The notes beneath the pieces were generated by a model. That model did not search any database, was not told the DNA's origin, and saw only the letters and a program-made list of their open reading frames with translations. From Seonamhaeicola sp. ML3 (lineage in GTDB: Bacteria; Bacteroidota; Bacteroidia; Flavobacteriales; Flavobacteriaceae), in NCBI RefSeq assembly GCF_023273855.1, contig NZ_CP096884.1:62001-126000 (forward strand): a stretch of 64,000 nucleotides of DNA. Direction: 5' to 3'. Position numbers and translations under genes: made by a program. Shown here one piece after another: positions 53,503 through 62,283 of the stretch (within the stretch, counting starts at the first letter, position 1; each line of letters starts with the position of its first letter).

Positions 53503-55974
53503 ATGAAAAACTTATTTTTTCTGTGTTTTGCGCTCATGTGCTTAACAGCAAAGGCAAACACTACTCCAACAAACACCATTGATAATAGAGGTTCTGTTTT
53601 CGGTACAGTACTAGACGCTAAACTAAAACAACCTTTACCTTACGTTAACGTAATCATTAAAAATGATAAGAATGAAACTCTTACAGGAGGTATCACCTTA
53701 GACGATGGTTCATTTAAAATAGAAAAAGTTGCAGATGGTAGTGTGATAGTAAGTATTCAGTACATAGGCTACAAAACCTATTCTAAAAATATAACAATTG
53801 GTAAAGGGAGTTACAAAATTAATCTAGGTGACATCTACCTAGAAGAAGAAGCCGAAAGTCTGGAAGCCGTAACTATAATTGCCGAAACTTCTACAATTCA
53901 ACAAAAAGTAGATCGTAAAGTAGTAAACGTTGGAAAAGACCTGGCTAATATGGGAACCGCAACAGATATCATGTCGGCCGTCCCTTCTGTTAGTGTAGAT
54001 GCCCAAACGGGTGATATTAGCCTGAGAGGAAATCAAAACGTTAGAGTTATGGTCGATGGTAAACTGTCTAATATTCCTGCAGCACAATTGCTAAGACAAC
54101 TACCCTCTACTTCGATAAAGCAAATAGAATTAATTACAAACCCTTCTGCTAAATATAACCCGGAAGGCATGAGTGGGTTAATTAACATCATACTCCACAA
54201 GAATACCAAATTAGGTTTTAATGGTGGACTTAGTACAGGATTGCGTTACCAAAGAGAAGCCAAGTTTAACAGTTCCTTGAATATGAACTACCGTAATGGA
54301 AAGGTAAACTTGTACGGTAGTTATGGAAACAATATTAGAAAAGGTGTAAATTTTGGAAGAATCAATCAGATAGAGAACAACACATTTCAGGCTATAGATT
54401 TACGTGATAACAATAAATCCCATTTATTTAAGATTGGAGTAGATTTTTATTTAAACGACAAGAATACCATTTCGTTTTTCACCAATCAAAATACCTTTAG
54501 CGGTAAGAACGATGCCACCTCAGATTTCACTTTTATTGATACTCCCTTAAATAATCAGAGACAGGTTACATTTTCTGAAAGCGACAATAATTCGGGGCAA
54601 TACAATTTTAATTACAAACTGGACTTTACTAAAACCGGACAACATATTGAACTGGAAATTGACCACAATGCCTTCGATAATAATGTAGATACAGACAACG
54701 GACAGTTTGGAAATAGCGTAAGACCAGACTTTCTGGAATTTACTGAAACTGAAAGAAATCGAACCACTATAAATCTAGATTATGTAGACCCAATTAGTGA
54801 AAATGCCAAATTGGAACTAGGTCTGCAAGCTCTATTATTTGACAATGATATTTTTTACGAATCTGATGCCAGAGTTAGAAACGAAAATGGCATTTATATT
54901 CCAACAAGCACCGATTTCTTTTATGAGAGAGACATTTACTCCGCGTATGTTAACTACAACAAAAAAGTAGACAAATGGTCTTATCAATTAGGCTTAAGAG
55001 CCGAAAATGTAAACGTTGATGCTATAGCTTCAGAAATAGACCTAACTAATAATGAGGAACTGATAATTCCTTTTGAAAACCAATATTTTCAAGTATATCC
55101 ATCTGTGTTTCTTACCTATTCACCTTCAGAAAAGCACTCATATCAGTTAAGCTACAGCAGACGTATAGATAGACCTGGAGTAGGTCAAGTAAACCCAATT
55201 CCTGTATGGAATACTCCTTTAGTTTCAAATTTTGGAAACCAGTCCTTAGAACCTCAGTTTACAAACTCCGTAGAATTCAACTACACTAAAAATCTTAAAA
55301 TAGGAAATATTACGGGAGGGGTATTCTACAGGTTAATTGAAGATGAAATAAACAGAGCTGTTAAAGTAGATCGATCAGACTTACAATCCAATAGGTTTAT
55401 ATTAACCTTCGATAATTTTAGCAACACCACAGCCTATGGTGTTGAATTGTCCAGCAATTTGAGGCCTACTAAATGGTGGAGCTTAAATGGTAGTTTCGAT
55501 TTGTATTCCCAAACTCAAAAAGGAATTGCTGAAAGTATAGACCCTACATTAACTAACCCAACAGAAAACGACATCGTGGAAGAATCTGTCGAAGTCGTAA
55601 ATACAATTTGGAATTTTAGAGTATTCAACAACTTTAGCGTAAGCAAAAAACTAACTTTTACAGCATTTGGAATGTATAGAGGTAAAAACACTGGACTTAA
55701 TTTTGAAGTTGACCCCATGTATTTTGTAAATCTTGGTATGCGCTATTCATTCCTTGATAACAAAGCTACCTTAGGCTTAAGTTTTAATGATGTCTTAAAC
55801 ACACAACGAATAGCTATTTTAAGTGAAAGACCGTTTTTACAAAATGCTAATTTCTCTCCAGAATTTAGAACATTCTCTCTAAATTTCAATTACAGATTTG
55901 GTAATAGTAAATACAGAGCAAAATCTAGAAAGCGCAGAGATAACAACGAAAAGCAGGTTCAAGGTGGCTTATAA
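53503..55974 (+). CDS. Outer-membrane beta-barrel protein with CarboxypepD_reg and plug domains (copy 2)
   Basis: 823 residues, same architecture as the preceding gene: signal peptide, CarboxypepD_reg domain (V-F-G-T-V-L-D-A-K-L), plug-like domain (I-S-L-R-G-N-Q-N-V-R-V-M-V-D-G-K) and barrel. The N-terminal 200 residues are almost the same in the two copies, while the barrel and loops have diverged. A tandem duplication is the simple explanation. Each copy has its own upstream region with a shared AAA(C/G)TTTT(T)GTTA(A/T)ATG block. Ligand unknown. Confidence 0.88.
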   Translation: MKNLFFLCFALMCLTAKANTTPTNTIDNRGSVFGTVLDAKLKQPLPYVNVIIKNDKNETLTGGITLDDGSFKIEKVADGSVIVSIQYIGYKTYSKNITIGKGSYKINLGDIYLEEEAESLEAVTIIAETSTIQQKVDRKVVNVGKDLANMGTATDIMSAVPSVSVDAQTGDISLRGNQNVRVMVDGKLSNIPAAQLLRQLPSTSIKQIELITNPSAKYNPEGMSGLINIILHKNTKLGFNGGLSTGLRYQREAKFNSSLNMNYRNGKVNLYGSYGNNIRKGVNFGRINQIENNTFQAIDLRDNNKSHLFKIGVDFYLNDKNTISFFTNQNTFSGKNDATSDFTFIDTPLNNQRQVTFSESDNNSGQYNFNYKLDFTKTGQHIELEIDHNAFDNNVDTDNGQFGNSVRPDFLEFTETERNRTTINLDYVDPISENAKLELGLQALLFDNDIFYESDARVRNENGIYIPTSTDFFYERDIYSAYVNYNKKVDKWSYQLGLRAENVNVDAIASEIDLTNNEELIIPFENQYFQVYPSVFLTYSPSEKHSYQLSYSRRIDRPGVGQVNPIPVWNTPLVSNFGNQSLEPQFTNSVEFNYTKNLKIGNITGGVFYRLIEDEINRAVKVDRSDLQSNRFILTFDNFSNTTAYGVELSSNLRPTKWWSLNGSFDLYSQTQKGIAESIDPTLTNPTENDIVEESVEVVNTIWNFRVFNNFSVSKKLTFTAFGMYRGKNTGLNFEVDPMYFVNLGMRYSFLDNKATLGLSFNDVLNTQRIAILSERPFLQNANFSPEFRTFSLNFNYRFGNSKYRAKSRKRRDNNEKQVQGGL

Positions 55975-56033
55975 AACTACATTTGTGGCCTAATTAATTT
56001 TTGATGGTTAGTGTTAAATTAGGTTACAGATTA

Positions 56034-56072
56034 AAAACCCCAGAGTTTATCAATTCTGGGGTTTTATTTTTT
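56034..56072 (+). terminator. Intrinsic terminator after the second barrel gene
   Basis: Perfect 11-bp stem AAAACCCCAGA / TCTGGGGTTTT with a 10-base loop and T-rich tail. Confidence 0.85.
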
Positions 56073-56204
56073 ATTTAATATTTAAGACAATAAAAATAAA
56101 AGAACTTACGTTACCATAACATACAATCTAGCCATAACGAAACATAATTATTTAGAGTTAGTCGTCTTACACATTAAATTCGTATCAGATTTGTATATTT
56201 TCAC

Positions 56205-56237
56205 AAGAAACTCGATACCAGAAGTATCGAGTTTCTT
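56205..56237 (+). terminator. Terminator-like hairpin in the barrel-fabH spacer
   Basis: Perfect 14-bp stem (AAGAAACTCGATAC / GTATCGAGTTTCTT), loop of 5, followed on the plus strand by a T-rich stretch. It lies about 170 bases beyond the first terminator with no gene between, so its target transcript is unclear. Confidence 0.55.
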
Positions 56238-56357
56238 TGTTTTTACTGTTAAAATTAGTTAAATCTTCTGGGGACGTGCAATAAACAAGGCTTTTATCCG
56301 TCTAATAATTGAGATTCTTCACAATTAGTGTTAGTTGGAGTTGATTAATAGCTGGGG

Positions 56358-56390
56358 AACCCTGGAACTTTTTAAGTTCCAGGGTTTATT
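56358..56390 (+). terminator. Hairpin between spacer and fabH, possibly bidirectional terminator
   Basis: Perfect 13-bp stem AACCCTGGAACTT / AAGTTCCAGGGTT with a 3-base loop. The plus-strand side has a weak T tail; it also stands directly after the fabH stop on the minus strand. Confidence 0.6.
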
Positions 56391-56394
56391 TATG

Positions 56395-57408
56395 TTACCA
56401 ATTTATTACGACACTTCCCCAAGTAAACCCACTACCAAAAGCTGCAAGAATAACGTTATCATTCTCTTTTATTTTTCCTTCTTCCCAAGCTTCTGTAAGC
56501 GCAATAATTACCGAAGCGGCTGTTGTGTTACCATACTTTTGAATATTATTATAAACTTGGTCGTCTTTTAAACCAAACTTCTTTTGAATAAACTGGGATA
56601 TCCTTAGGTTGGCTTGATGAGGTATCAACATATCTACATCTTCTTTGTTAAGCCCATTAGCTTTGAGCCCCTCTACAATAGCCTCACTAAATCTTACCAC
56701 AGCATGTTTAAAAACAAACTGACCGTTCATGTAGGGGTAATACGAAGTATCATTGGGGTCATTAGCCTCTAATATTTCAGGAACCCAATGTTTAATACTT
56801 GGCCCAAGAACAGTTAATTCCTCTGCATATTTACCTTCAGAATGTAAATGAGACGACAATATACCTTTTGTATTATCCTCTGTTCTACTTAAAACAGCAG
56901 CTCCTGCGCCATCACCAAAGATTACGGTTACTCCTCTACCTCTTGTAGACTTTTCTAATCCTCCAGAATGATATTCAGAACCAATTACTAAAACATTTTT
57001 ATACATCCCTGTTTTAATAAATTGATCGGCCACAGCAACAGCATAGACAAAACCAGTACATTGATTTCTTATATCTAAAGCACCAATGGTGGGCATCTCC
57101 AACATATCCTGAATTTGCACCCCACAACCCGGGAAATAGTAATCTGGACTTAATGTTGCAAAAACGATAAAATCGATATCATCCTTAGTTAGACCAGCAC
57201 GCTCAATAGCGATTTTAGAGGCCTTTGCACCCATTACCGCTGCAGTATCTTCACTACCCGGTTTTATCCATCGTCTTTCTTCAATGCCTGTCCGTTCTCG
57301 AATCCATTCGTCATTAGTATCCATCATTTTGGAAAGATCATCGTTCGTAACAACATGTTCTGGCAAATATTTTCCAAGGCCAATTATTCTAGAATTGTAC
57401 ATAAGCAT
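56395..57408 (-). CDS. 3-oxoacyl-ACP synthase III family protein (KAS III)
   Basis: 337 residues. The catalytic triad is complete: C117 in N-Q-C-T-G-F, H264 in I-P-H-Q-A-N and N294 in Y-G-N-T-T-A-A-S. It condenses an acyl-CoA with malonyl-ACP, the initiating step of fatty acid or secondary lipid synthesis. No acyl carrier protein or fab gene is adjacent, so it may be a second, specialised FabH rather than the housekeeping one. The third residue is also Met and could be the start. Confidence 0.9.
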   Translation of the reverse strand: MLMYNSRIIGLGKYLPEHVVTNDDLSKMMDTNDEWIRERTGIEERRWIKPGSEDTAAVMGAKASKIAIERAGLTKDDIDFIVFATLSPDYYFPGCGVQIQDMLEMPTIGALDIRNQCTGFVYAVAVADQFIKTGMYKNVLVIGSEYHSGGLEKSTRGRGVTVIFGDGAGAAVLSRTEDNTKGILSSHLHSEGKYAEELTVLGPSIKHWVPEILEANDPNDTSYYPYMNGQFVFKHAVVRFSEAIVEGLKANGLNKEDVDMLIPHQANLRISQFIQKKFGLKDDQVYNNIQKYGNTTAASVIIALTEAWEEGKIKENDNVILAAFGSGFTWGSVVINW

Positions 57409-57527
57409 TTCGTTTAGTATTACAAATTACAATAACTACAAACAAATTCCAAGTACTAAATTCTAAGTCCCAAATAATGTATTACCTCTATTTAGATTTG
57501 GAAATTGGAATTTGAACATTGCTTTTT

Positions 57528-57578
57528 TGACAAAAAAGCAGTCAGTTTGTCACCTTTTTGCTCTTGGTATTTTTTTTG
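57528..57578 (+). promoter_or_regulatory. htpG promoter region with TGACAAA inverted repeat
   Basis: TGACAAA (57528-57534) and TTTGTCA (57546-57552) form an inverted repeat with an 11-base spacer. It is followed by TTTTTTTG (57571-57578), a degenerate -7 box, with TTTG about 21 bases before it. Position before a heat-shock gene suggests a stress-control element. Confidence 0.4.
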
Positions 57579-57615
57579 ACTATTCAACTTTCAAGAAATT
57601 AAACTTATAATTAAT

Positions 57616-57640
57616 TAGATTCCCGCCTTAGTGGGAATGA
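57616..57640. repeat. Dispersed palindrome in the htpG leader
   Basis: ATTCCCGC-CTTA-GTGGGAAT (one mismatch) followed by GA; same GGAATGA type as at 39832 and 44023. It would lie in the 5' untranslated part of htpG. Confidence 0.5.
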
Positions 57641-57657
57641 AAATAAATTTATTTATC

Positions 57658-59568
57658 ATGACAAAAGGAAGTATTAATGTTTCGGTAGAGAATATCTTTC
57701 CGTTAATTAAGAAATTCTTATACAGCGACCACGAAATCTTTTTACGTGAGTTAATTAGTAATGCCACTGATGCCACTCTAAAATTGAAACACCTTTCTAA
57801 CATTGGTGAAGCTAAAGTAGAATATGGCAACCCGCAGATTGAAATTAGAATAGATAAAGATGCCAAAAAGCTTCATATCATAGACCAAGGTTTAGGTATG
57901 ACTGCAGAGGAAGTAGAAAAGTACATCAATCAAGTTGCATTTTCTGGAGCTGAAGAGTTTTTGGACAAGTACAAAGATTCAGCAAAAGATTCTGGAATTA
58001 TTGGCCACTTTGGTTTAGGATTCTATTCTGCATTTATGGTAGCCGATAAGGTTGAAATTATCACCAAATCGTTTAAAGACGAACCTGCGGCACACTGGAG
58101 TTGTGATGGTTCTCCAGAGTTTACTCTAGAAGCACATGACAAAACTGAAAGAGGGACTGAAATTATTCTTCACATCTCTGAAGGCGAAGAGGAATTTTTA
58201 GAAGATGGAAGAATTAGAGAGCTTTTAACCAAGTACAACAAGTTTATGCCAGTGCCAATTAAATTTGGAACCAAGGAAATTAACGACCCTGAGCATGAAC
58301 CAGCAACCATTACCGATAAAGATGGCAAAGAGACTAAAGAGCCCCACAGACAGATTACGGTTGATGACATTATAAACAATCCTAATCCGGCTTGGACTAA
58401 ACAGCCAACCGATTTAAAAGATGAAGATTACAGCAGTTTCTACCGTGAATTGTATCCAATGCAATTCGAGGAGCCGTTATTTAATATCCACTTAAATGTT
58501 GATTATCCATTCAACTTAACAGGGATTTTATACTTCCCTAAAATGACGAACGACTTAAATGTTCAAAAGGATAGAATTCAATTGTACCAAAACCAAGTTT
58601 TCGTTACTGATAATGTTGAAGGTATTGTTCCAGAATTCTTGACCATGTTACGTGGTGTTATTGACTCACCAGACATTCCATTAAACGTTTCGCGTTCTTA
58701 TTTGCAGGCCGATGGTGCTGTTAAAAAGATCTCATCTTATATTACTAGAAAGGTAGCCGATAAATTAAAGTCGTTATTCAACAATAACCGAGAAGATTTT
58801 GAAGCCAAGTGGAACGACATAAAGGTTGTGATTGAATACGGAATGCTTTCAGAAGAAAAATTCTTTGAAAAAGCAGACGCATTTGCTCTATATCCTACTG
58901 TTGACGGCACTTACTACACTTACGAAGAGTTATACAACAAGATAAAGGCAAACCAAACCGATAAGGATGACAAATTGGTAATTCTTTACGCAGCCGATAA
59001 AGATGAGCAACATAGTTACATTGAATCTGCCAAAGCTAAAGGTTACGAAGTATTGTTATTAGATTCACCTATTGTTTCTCACTTAATCCAAAAATTAGAA
59101 AGCACCAAAGAAAATGTTTCTTTTGCTCGTGTTGATGGTGACCATATTGATAATTTAATCAAGAAAGATGACACCACCATTTCTAAATTAGATGAAGACC
59201 AAAAGAAATCTCTAGATGAATTATTGAAAGAAGTTATTCCTTCAGAAAAATTTATGGTACAACTAGAAGCTATGGATAGTGAAGCATCGCCTTTCATCAT
59301 AACGCAGCCAGAATTTATGCGTAGAATGAAAGAAATACAAGCTACAGGCGGCGGTGGTATGTTTGGTATGGGTAATATGCCAGAAATGTACAACTTAGTT
59401 GTTAACACCAATCATGAATTGGTAAGCGAAATACTTAATACAAAGACAAAAAAGAAACAAGAACGCTTAATCAACCAAAGTTTAGATTTAGCACGTTTAT
59501 CTCAAGGTCTATTAAAAGGCGAAGAGCTTACCAACTTTATTAAGCGTAGCTACGATATGATTAAATAG
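57658..59568 (+). CDS. htpG: Molecular chaperone HtpG (Hsp90)
   Basis: 636 residues from the ATG at 57658 (M-T-K-G-S-I-N-V-S). The ATPase domain is clear: E-L-I-S-N-A-T-D-A near 28-36, I-D-Q-G-L-G-M-T near 76-83 and G-H-F-G-L-G-F-Y-S-A near 110-119. The middle domain and C-terminal dimerisation domain follow, as usual for Hsp90. The frame can be extended 27 bases upstream but homologs begin at the chosen Met. It is followed by an intrinsic terminator. Confidence 0.96.
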   Translation: MTKGSINVSVENIFPLIKKFLYSDHEIFLRELISNATDATLKLKHLSNIGEAKVEYGNPQIEIRIDKDAKKLHIIDQGLGMTAEEVEKYINQVAFSGAEEFLDKYKDSAKDSGIIGHFGLGFYSAFMVADKVEIITKSFKDEPAAHWSCDGSPEFTLEAHDKTERGTEIILHISEGEEEFLEDGRIRELLTKYNKFMPVPIKFGTKEINDPEHEPATITDKDGKETKEPHRQITVDDIINNPNPAWTKQPTDLKDEDYSSFYRELYPMQFEEPLFNIHLNVDYPFNLTGILYFPKMTNDLNVQKDRIQLYQNQVFVTDNVEGIVPEFLTMLRGVIDSPDIPLNVSRSYLQADGAVKKISSYITRKVADKLKSLFNNNREDFEAKWNDIKVVIEYGMLSEEKFFEKADAFALYPTVDGTYYTYEELYNKIKANQTDKDDKLVILYAADKDEQHSYIESAKAKGYEVLLLDSPIVSHLIQKLESTKENVSFARVDGDHIDNLIKKDDTTISKLDEDQKKSLDELLKEVIPSEKFMVQLEAMDSEASPFIITQPEFMRRMKEIQATGGGGMFGMGNMPEMYNLVVNTNHELVSEILNTKTKKKQERLINQSLDLARLSQGLLKGEELTNFIKRSYDMIK

Positions 59569-59604
59569 ATTATTGTTCTACCGAACAACATCTCATTATA
59601 TTCT

Positions 59605-59637
59605 AAAACCATCTTGTTTATTCAAGGTGGTTTTTTT
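59605..59637 (+). terminator. Intrinsic terminator after htpG
   Basis: 12-bp stem (AAAACCATCTTG / CAAGGTGGTTTT, one G-T pair), 6-base loop, then T residues. Its T-tail overlaps the -33 box of the next gene. Confidence 0.82.
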
Positions 59638-59666
59638 GCATAGTGACTTGGTGTAAATTATATTTG
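59636..59666 (+). promoter_or_regulatory. Promoter of the FKBP-type lipoprotein gene
   Basis: TTG (59636-59638), 20-base spacer, TATATTTG (59659-59666), 18 bases before the ATG at 59685. Confidence 0.7.
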
Positions 59667-59684
59667 AAACTTAAAAAAACTATT

Positions 59685-60146
59685 ATGAGATATTTTATTC
59701 CGATATTAACTTTAGTGCTCCTGTTTTCCTGTAAATCTGAAAGTGATGATTTATTTAAAGATTACAGAGCAGAAAACGAGCAAGAAATTCAAGATTATAT
59801 TGCTCAAAATAATTTAAATGCAACGCGTAGCAATTCAGGACTATACTATGTAATAGACGAACCAGGAACGGGTGATCAACCTTCTTTTTCTAGTAATGTA
59901 ACCGTGGCCTACAAAGGCTACTTAACTAATGGTAGCGTTTTTGACCAAAGTGATAGTTCGGGTATCTCGTTCGATTTACAACGTGTCATTCCGGGATGGA
60001 CCGAAGGTATCACCTATTTTAAAGAAGGAGGAAGTGGTCTTTTATTAATTCCCTCGCATTTAGCTTATGGTAACCAAGGTATAGGTAACATACCTGGTGG
60101 TGCTGTTTTGATATTTGAGATTGATCTAATATCTGTAAATCAATAA
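59685..60146 (+). CDS. FKBP-type peptidyl-prolyl isomerase lipoprotein
   Basis: 153 residues from the ATG at 59685. A lipoprotein signal ends at C16 (L-V-L-L-F-S-C). An FKBP domain follows: V-T-V-A-Y-K-G-Y-L near 76-84, G-S-V-F-D-Q-S, V-I-P-G-W-T-E-G-I near 105-113 and I-P-S-H-L-A-Y-G near 124-131. It catalyses cis-trans isomerisation of prolyl bonds, here anchored on the periplasmic or outer face. The upstream extension to 59643 is excluded because it contains the promoter. Confidence 0.9.
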   Translation: MRYFIPILTLVLLFSCKSESDDLFKDYRAENEQEIQDYIAQNNLNATRSNSGLYYVIDEPGTGDQPSFSSNVTVAYKGYLTNGSVFDQSDSSGISFDLQRVIPGWTEGITYFKEGGSGLLLIPSHLAYGNQGIGNIPGGAVLIFEIDLISVNQ

Positions 60147-60263
60147 AATAATCTAAAATACGCTCTATTCTAGTTCTTTATATTTGATTTTACAGCAACT
60201 TAGCGTTTAAATATACTTTTCTGAAGTTTTTTATGTATCTTATACATAACTAATTGGTTTAAA

Positions 60264-60857
60264 GTGTCTTCAGGAAATTCCATAAGTAAAGAGATTTTCA
60301 GAAATCTTTCTTTTTCAAAGGAAGAACTGGAAATAATCAATGCTGTTTTTTTTAAAGAAACATTCTGTAAAGGCACGCAATTACTTAAGTCTGGAGACTA
60401 TGTAGACAAACAGTATTATATCATCGAAGGATGTTTAAGATCTTATTACACCAACTCCCAGGGCAGGGATTATACAGTTCAGTTTGCGGTAAAAGATTGG
60501 TGGATGAGTGATTACACCGCTTTCTTCTCACCTTCAAAAGCCATAATGAATATTGAAGTTATCCAAAAAGCTACCGTCTATGGCATTACTCATAAACACA
60601 AGGAATACCTTTATCATAAAGTTCCACAAATAGAATCTTTTTTTAGAAAAAAACTGGAAAGAGCTTTTGCGGCTTTTCAAAAAAGGATATTGTCTGAATT
60701 ATCGTTAACCGCCTCCGAGCGCTATATTAATTTTATAAAGGCTTACCCCAATATTGAAAAGACAGTCAAAAATTATCATATTGCCTCTTACTTGGGTATT
60801 ACAACAGAAAGTCTAAGCAGAATAAGGAAAGAACTTTCTAACAATTACATTTATTAA
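60264..60857 (+). CDS. Crp/Fnr-family transcriptional regulator
   Basis: 197 residues from a GTG start. The N-terminal cyclic-nucleotide-binding-like barrel (about 25-120; Y-I-I-E-G-C-L-R-S-Y near 51-60) lacks a clear cAMP-binding phosphate cassette. The C-terminal part is a helix-turn-helix (I-A-S-Y-L-G-I-T-T-E-S-L-S-R-I-R near 174-189). This short form without long C-terminal extension is frequent in Bacteroidota. The next gene on the same strand encodes an alcohol dehydrogenase, but a terminator lies between them. Confidence 0.87.
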   Translation: MSSGNSISKEIFRNLSFSKEELEIINAVFFKETFCKGTQLLKSGDYVDKQYYIIEGCLRSYYTNSQGRDYTVQFAVKDWWMSDYTAFFSPSKAIMNIEVIQKATVYGITHKHKEYLYHKVPQIESFFRKKLERAFAAFQKRILSELSLTASERYINFIKAYPNIEKTVKNYHIASYLGITTESLSRIRKELSNNYIY

Positions 60858-60889
60858 CATAAGTCAAGTTTTTTAAAAATAATCCAACA

Positions 60890-60981
60890 TACCTTTGCAG
60901 TTCAACATGGTGTTCAATTATAAAGAATAATGTGTTGGTTAATAGCTACCAAAGCGTATGGCCTAACCATACGCTTTTTTA
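60890..60981 (+). ncRNA. Possible small transcript between the Crp-family and alcohol dehydrogenase genes
   Basis: A TACCTTTG box (60890-60897) fits TAnnTTTG. About 50 bases further a perfect 11-bp terminator stem begins (60951-60961 with 60967-60977) and ends in a T run. The two would bound an RNA of roughly 75-80 bases, which contains a 7-codon frame (ATG at 60907) and a CAACAT...ATGTGTTG pairing. No TTG at -33. It could also be just the Crp gene terminator plus chance. Confidence 0.3.
60951..60981 (+). terminator. Intrinsic terminator before the alcohol dehydrogenase gene
   Basis: AAAGCGTATGG / CCATACGCTTT, perfect 11-bp stem with a 5-base loop, followed by T residues. Confidence 0.83.
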
Positions 60982-61095
60982 TTTAAGCAATATCTTTCTC
61001 TTAAAAACAAGTATTTCAGGCTTTAATGACAAAAATCATATATTAATACACTATCTATTTAGTCCTTTGCATAAGAATCTTAAAATTTAAATCTT

Positions 61096-62250
61096 ATGCT
61101 CGAGAATAGAAGAATATACTTGCCCCCTTTAAGTTTAATTGGACCAGGAGCCTTAAAAGACCTGGGTGAAGAGTTAAAAACATTACCATACAAAAAGGCA
61201 CTATTTGTTACAGATGAAATGCTGATAAAAATTGGAGTGGCCGAGAAAGTTATCGATGTACTCAATACTTCTAATATTCAGTCTGTTGTATTTAGTGATG
61301 TACAACCCAATCCAACAGTAAAGAATGTAAATGATGGCCTGGCACTTTTACAAGAAAACGAATGTGATTTTATAATAACACTTGGAGGAGGCTCGCCTCA
61401 AGATTGTGGAAAGGCTATTGGTATTCTTGCCAATAATGGAGGTAATATTGAAGACTACGAAGGTATTCACAAATCTCAAAAACTTTCTCTACCAATTATA
61501 GCCATTAATACTACCGCAGGTACCGCCAGCGAGGTAACCATCAACTATGTAATTACAGATGAAAAACGCCATATTAAGATGGTAATGGTTGATAAGAATT
61601 GCTTGGTATCTATTGCAGTAAACGATCCCGAGTTAATGCTTGGAAAACCTGCTGCACTAACTGCCGCAACTGGGATGGATGCCTTAACTCATGCTATAGA
61701 AACCTATATAACCAAGGGTGCTTTTGGCTGGTCTGATGCTCTTGCTCTGGAGGCTATTAAATTAATATCCGAAAGTTTAGAAAATGCCGTTAAAAATGGA
61801 CAAGATTTAGAGGCGAGAAGTAAAATGGCTTGGGGACAATTCATAGCTGGACAGGCATTCTCTAATGCTGGCTTAGGGTATGTACACTCTATGGCTCACC
61901 AATTGGGTGGTATGTACGACTTACCACATGGTGTTGCCAATGCCATTCTCTTACCACATGTAGAACAGTTTAACCTTCCTGCTTGCGAGAAAAAAATGAA
62001 AAAAGTAGCAGAAGCTATGGGTGTAGACGTTTCTAACATGAACGACAAAGAAGGGGCTGATGCTGCTATCGAAGCCATTAAAACTTTATCTAAAGCGGTT
62101 GGTATACCTTCTGGATTAAAAGAACTAGGTGTTAAACCAGAAGATTTCGAGGAAATGGCTAAAAATGCACTTGCCGATGTTTGTACTGGAGGAAACCCAA
62201 GGGAAGTAAACCTAGAAGATACTATTGCCATATATAAAGCAGCGATGTAG
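61096..62250 (+). CDS. Iron-containing alcohol dehydrogenase
   Basis: 384 residues. NAD(P)-dependent, group III alcohol dehydrogenase. Cofactor loop G-G-G-S-P-Q-D at 97-103; metal ligands D195, H199, H264 and H278 in the segments G-M-D-A-L-T-H-A, G-Y-V-H-S-M-A-H and L-P-H-G-V-A-N. All are intact. Closest recognisable relatives are FucO/YiaY-like reductases and ethanol/butanol dehydrogenases; the natural alcohol is not known. Monocistronic between two terminators; the Crp-type regulator upstream may control it. Confidence 0.92.
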   Translation: MLENRRIYLPPLSLIGPGALKDLGEELKTLPYKKALFVTDEMLIKIGVAEKVIDVLNTSNIQSVVFSDVQPNPTVKNVNDGLALLQENECDFIITLGGGSPQDCGKAIGILANNGGNIEDYEGIHKSQKLSLPIIAINTTAGTASEVTINYVITDEKRHIKMVMVDKNCLVSIAVNDPELMLGKPAALTAATGMDALTHAIETYITKGAFGWSDALALEAIKLISESLENAVKNGQDLEARSKMAWGQFIAGQAFSNAGLGYVHSMAHQLGGMYDLPHGVANAILLPHVEQFNLPACEKKMKKVAEAMGVDVSNMNDKEGADAAIEAIKTLSKAVGIPSGLKELGVKPEDFEEMAKNALADVCTGGNPREVNLEDTIAIYKAAM

Positions 62251-62283
62251 AATTTACTCTAAAATGTTATATAATTAAATTTT

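Larger units (their letters stand above)
55975..56394. other. 420-bp intergenic region with three hairpins, no gene found
   Basis: It holds the terminator of the second barrel gene (56034-56065), a 14-bp hairpin at 56205-56237 and a 13-bp hairpin at 56358-56386. I see no convincing open frame or known RNA between them. A short transcript running from about 56190 to 56390 is possible but unsupported. Confidence 0.5.
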
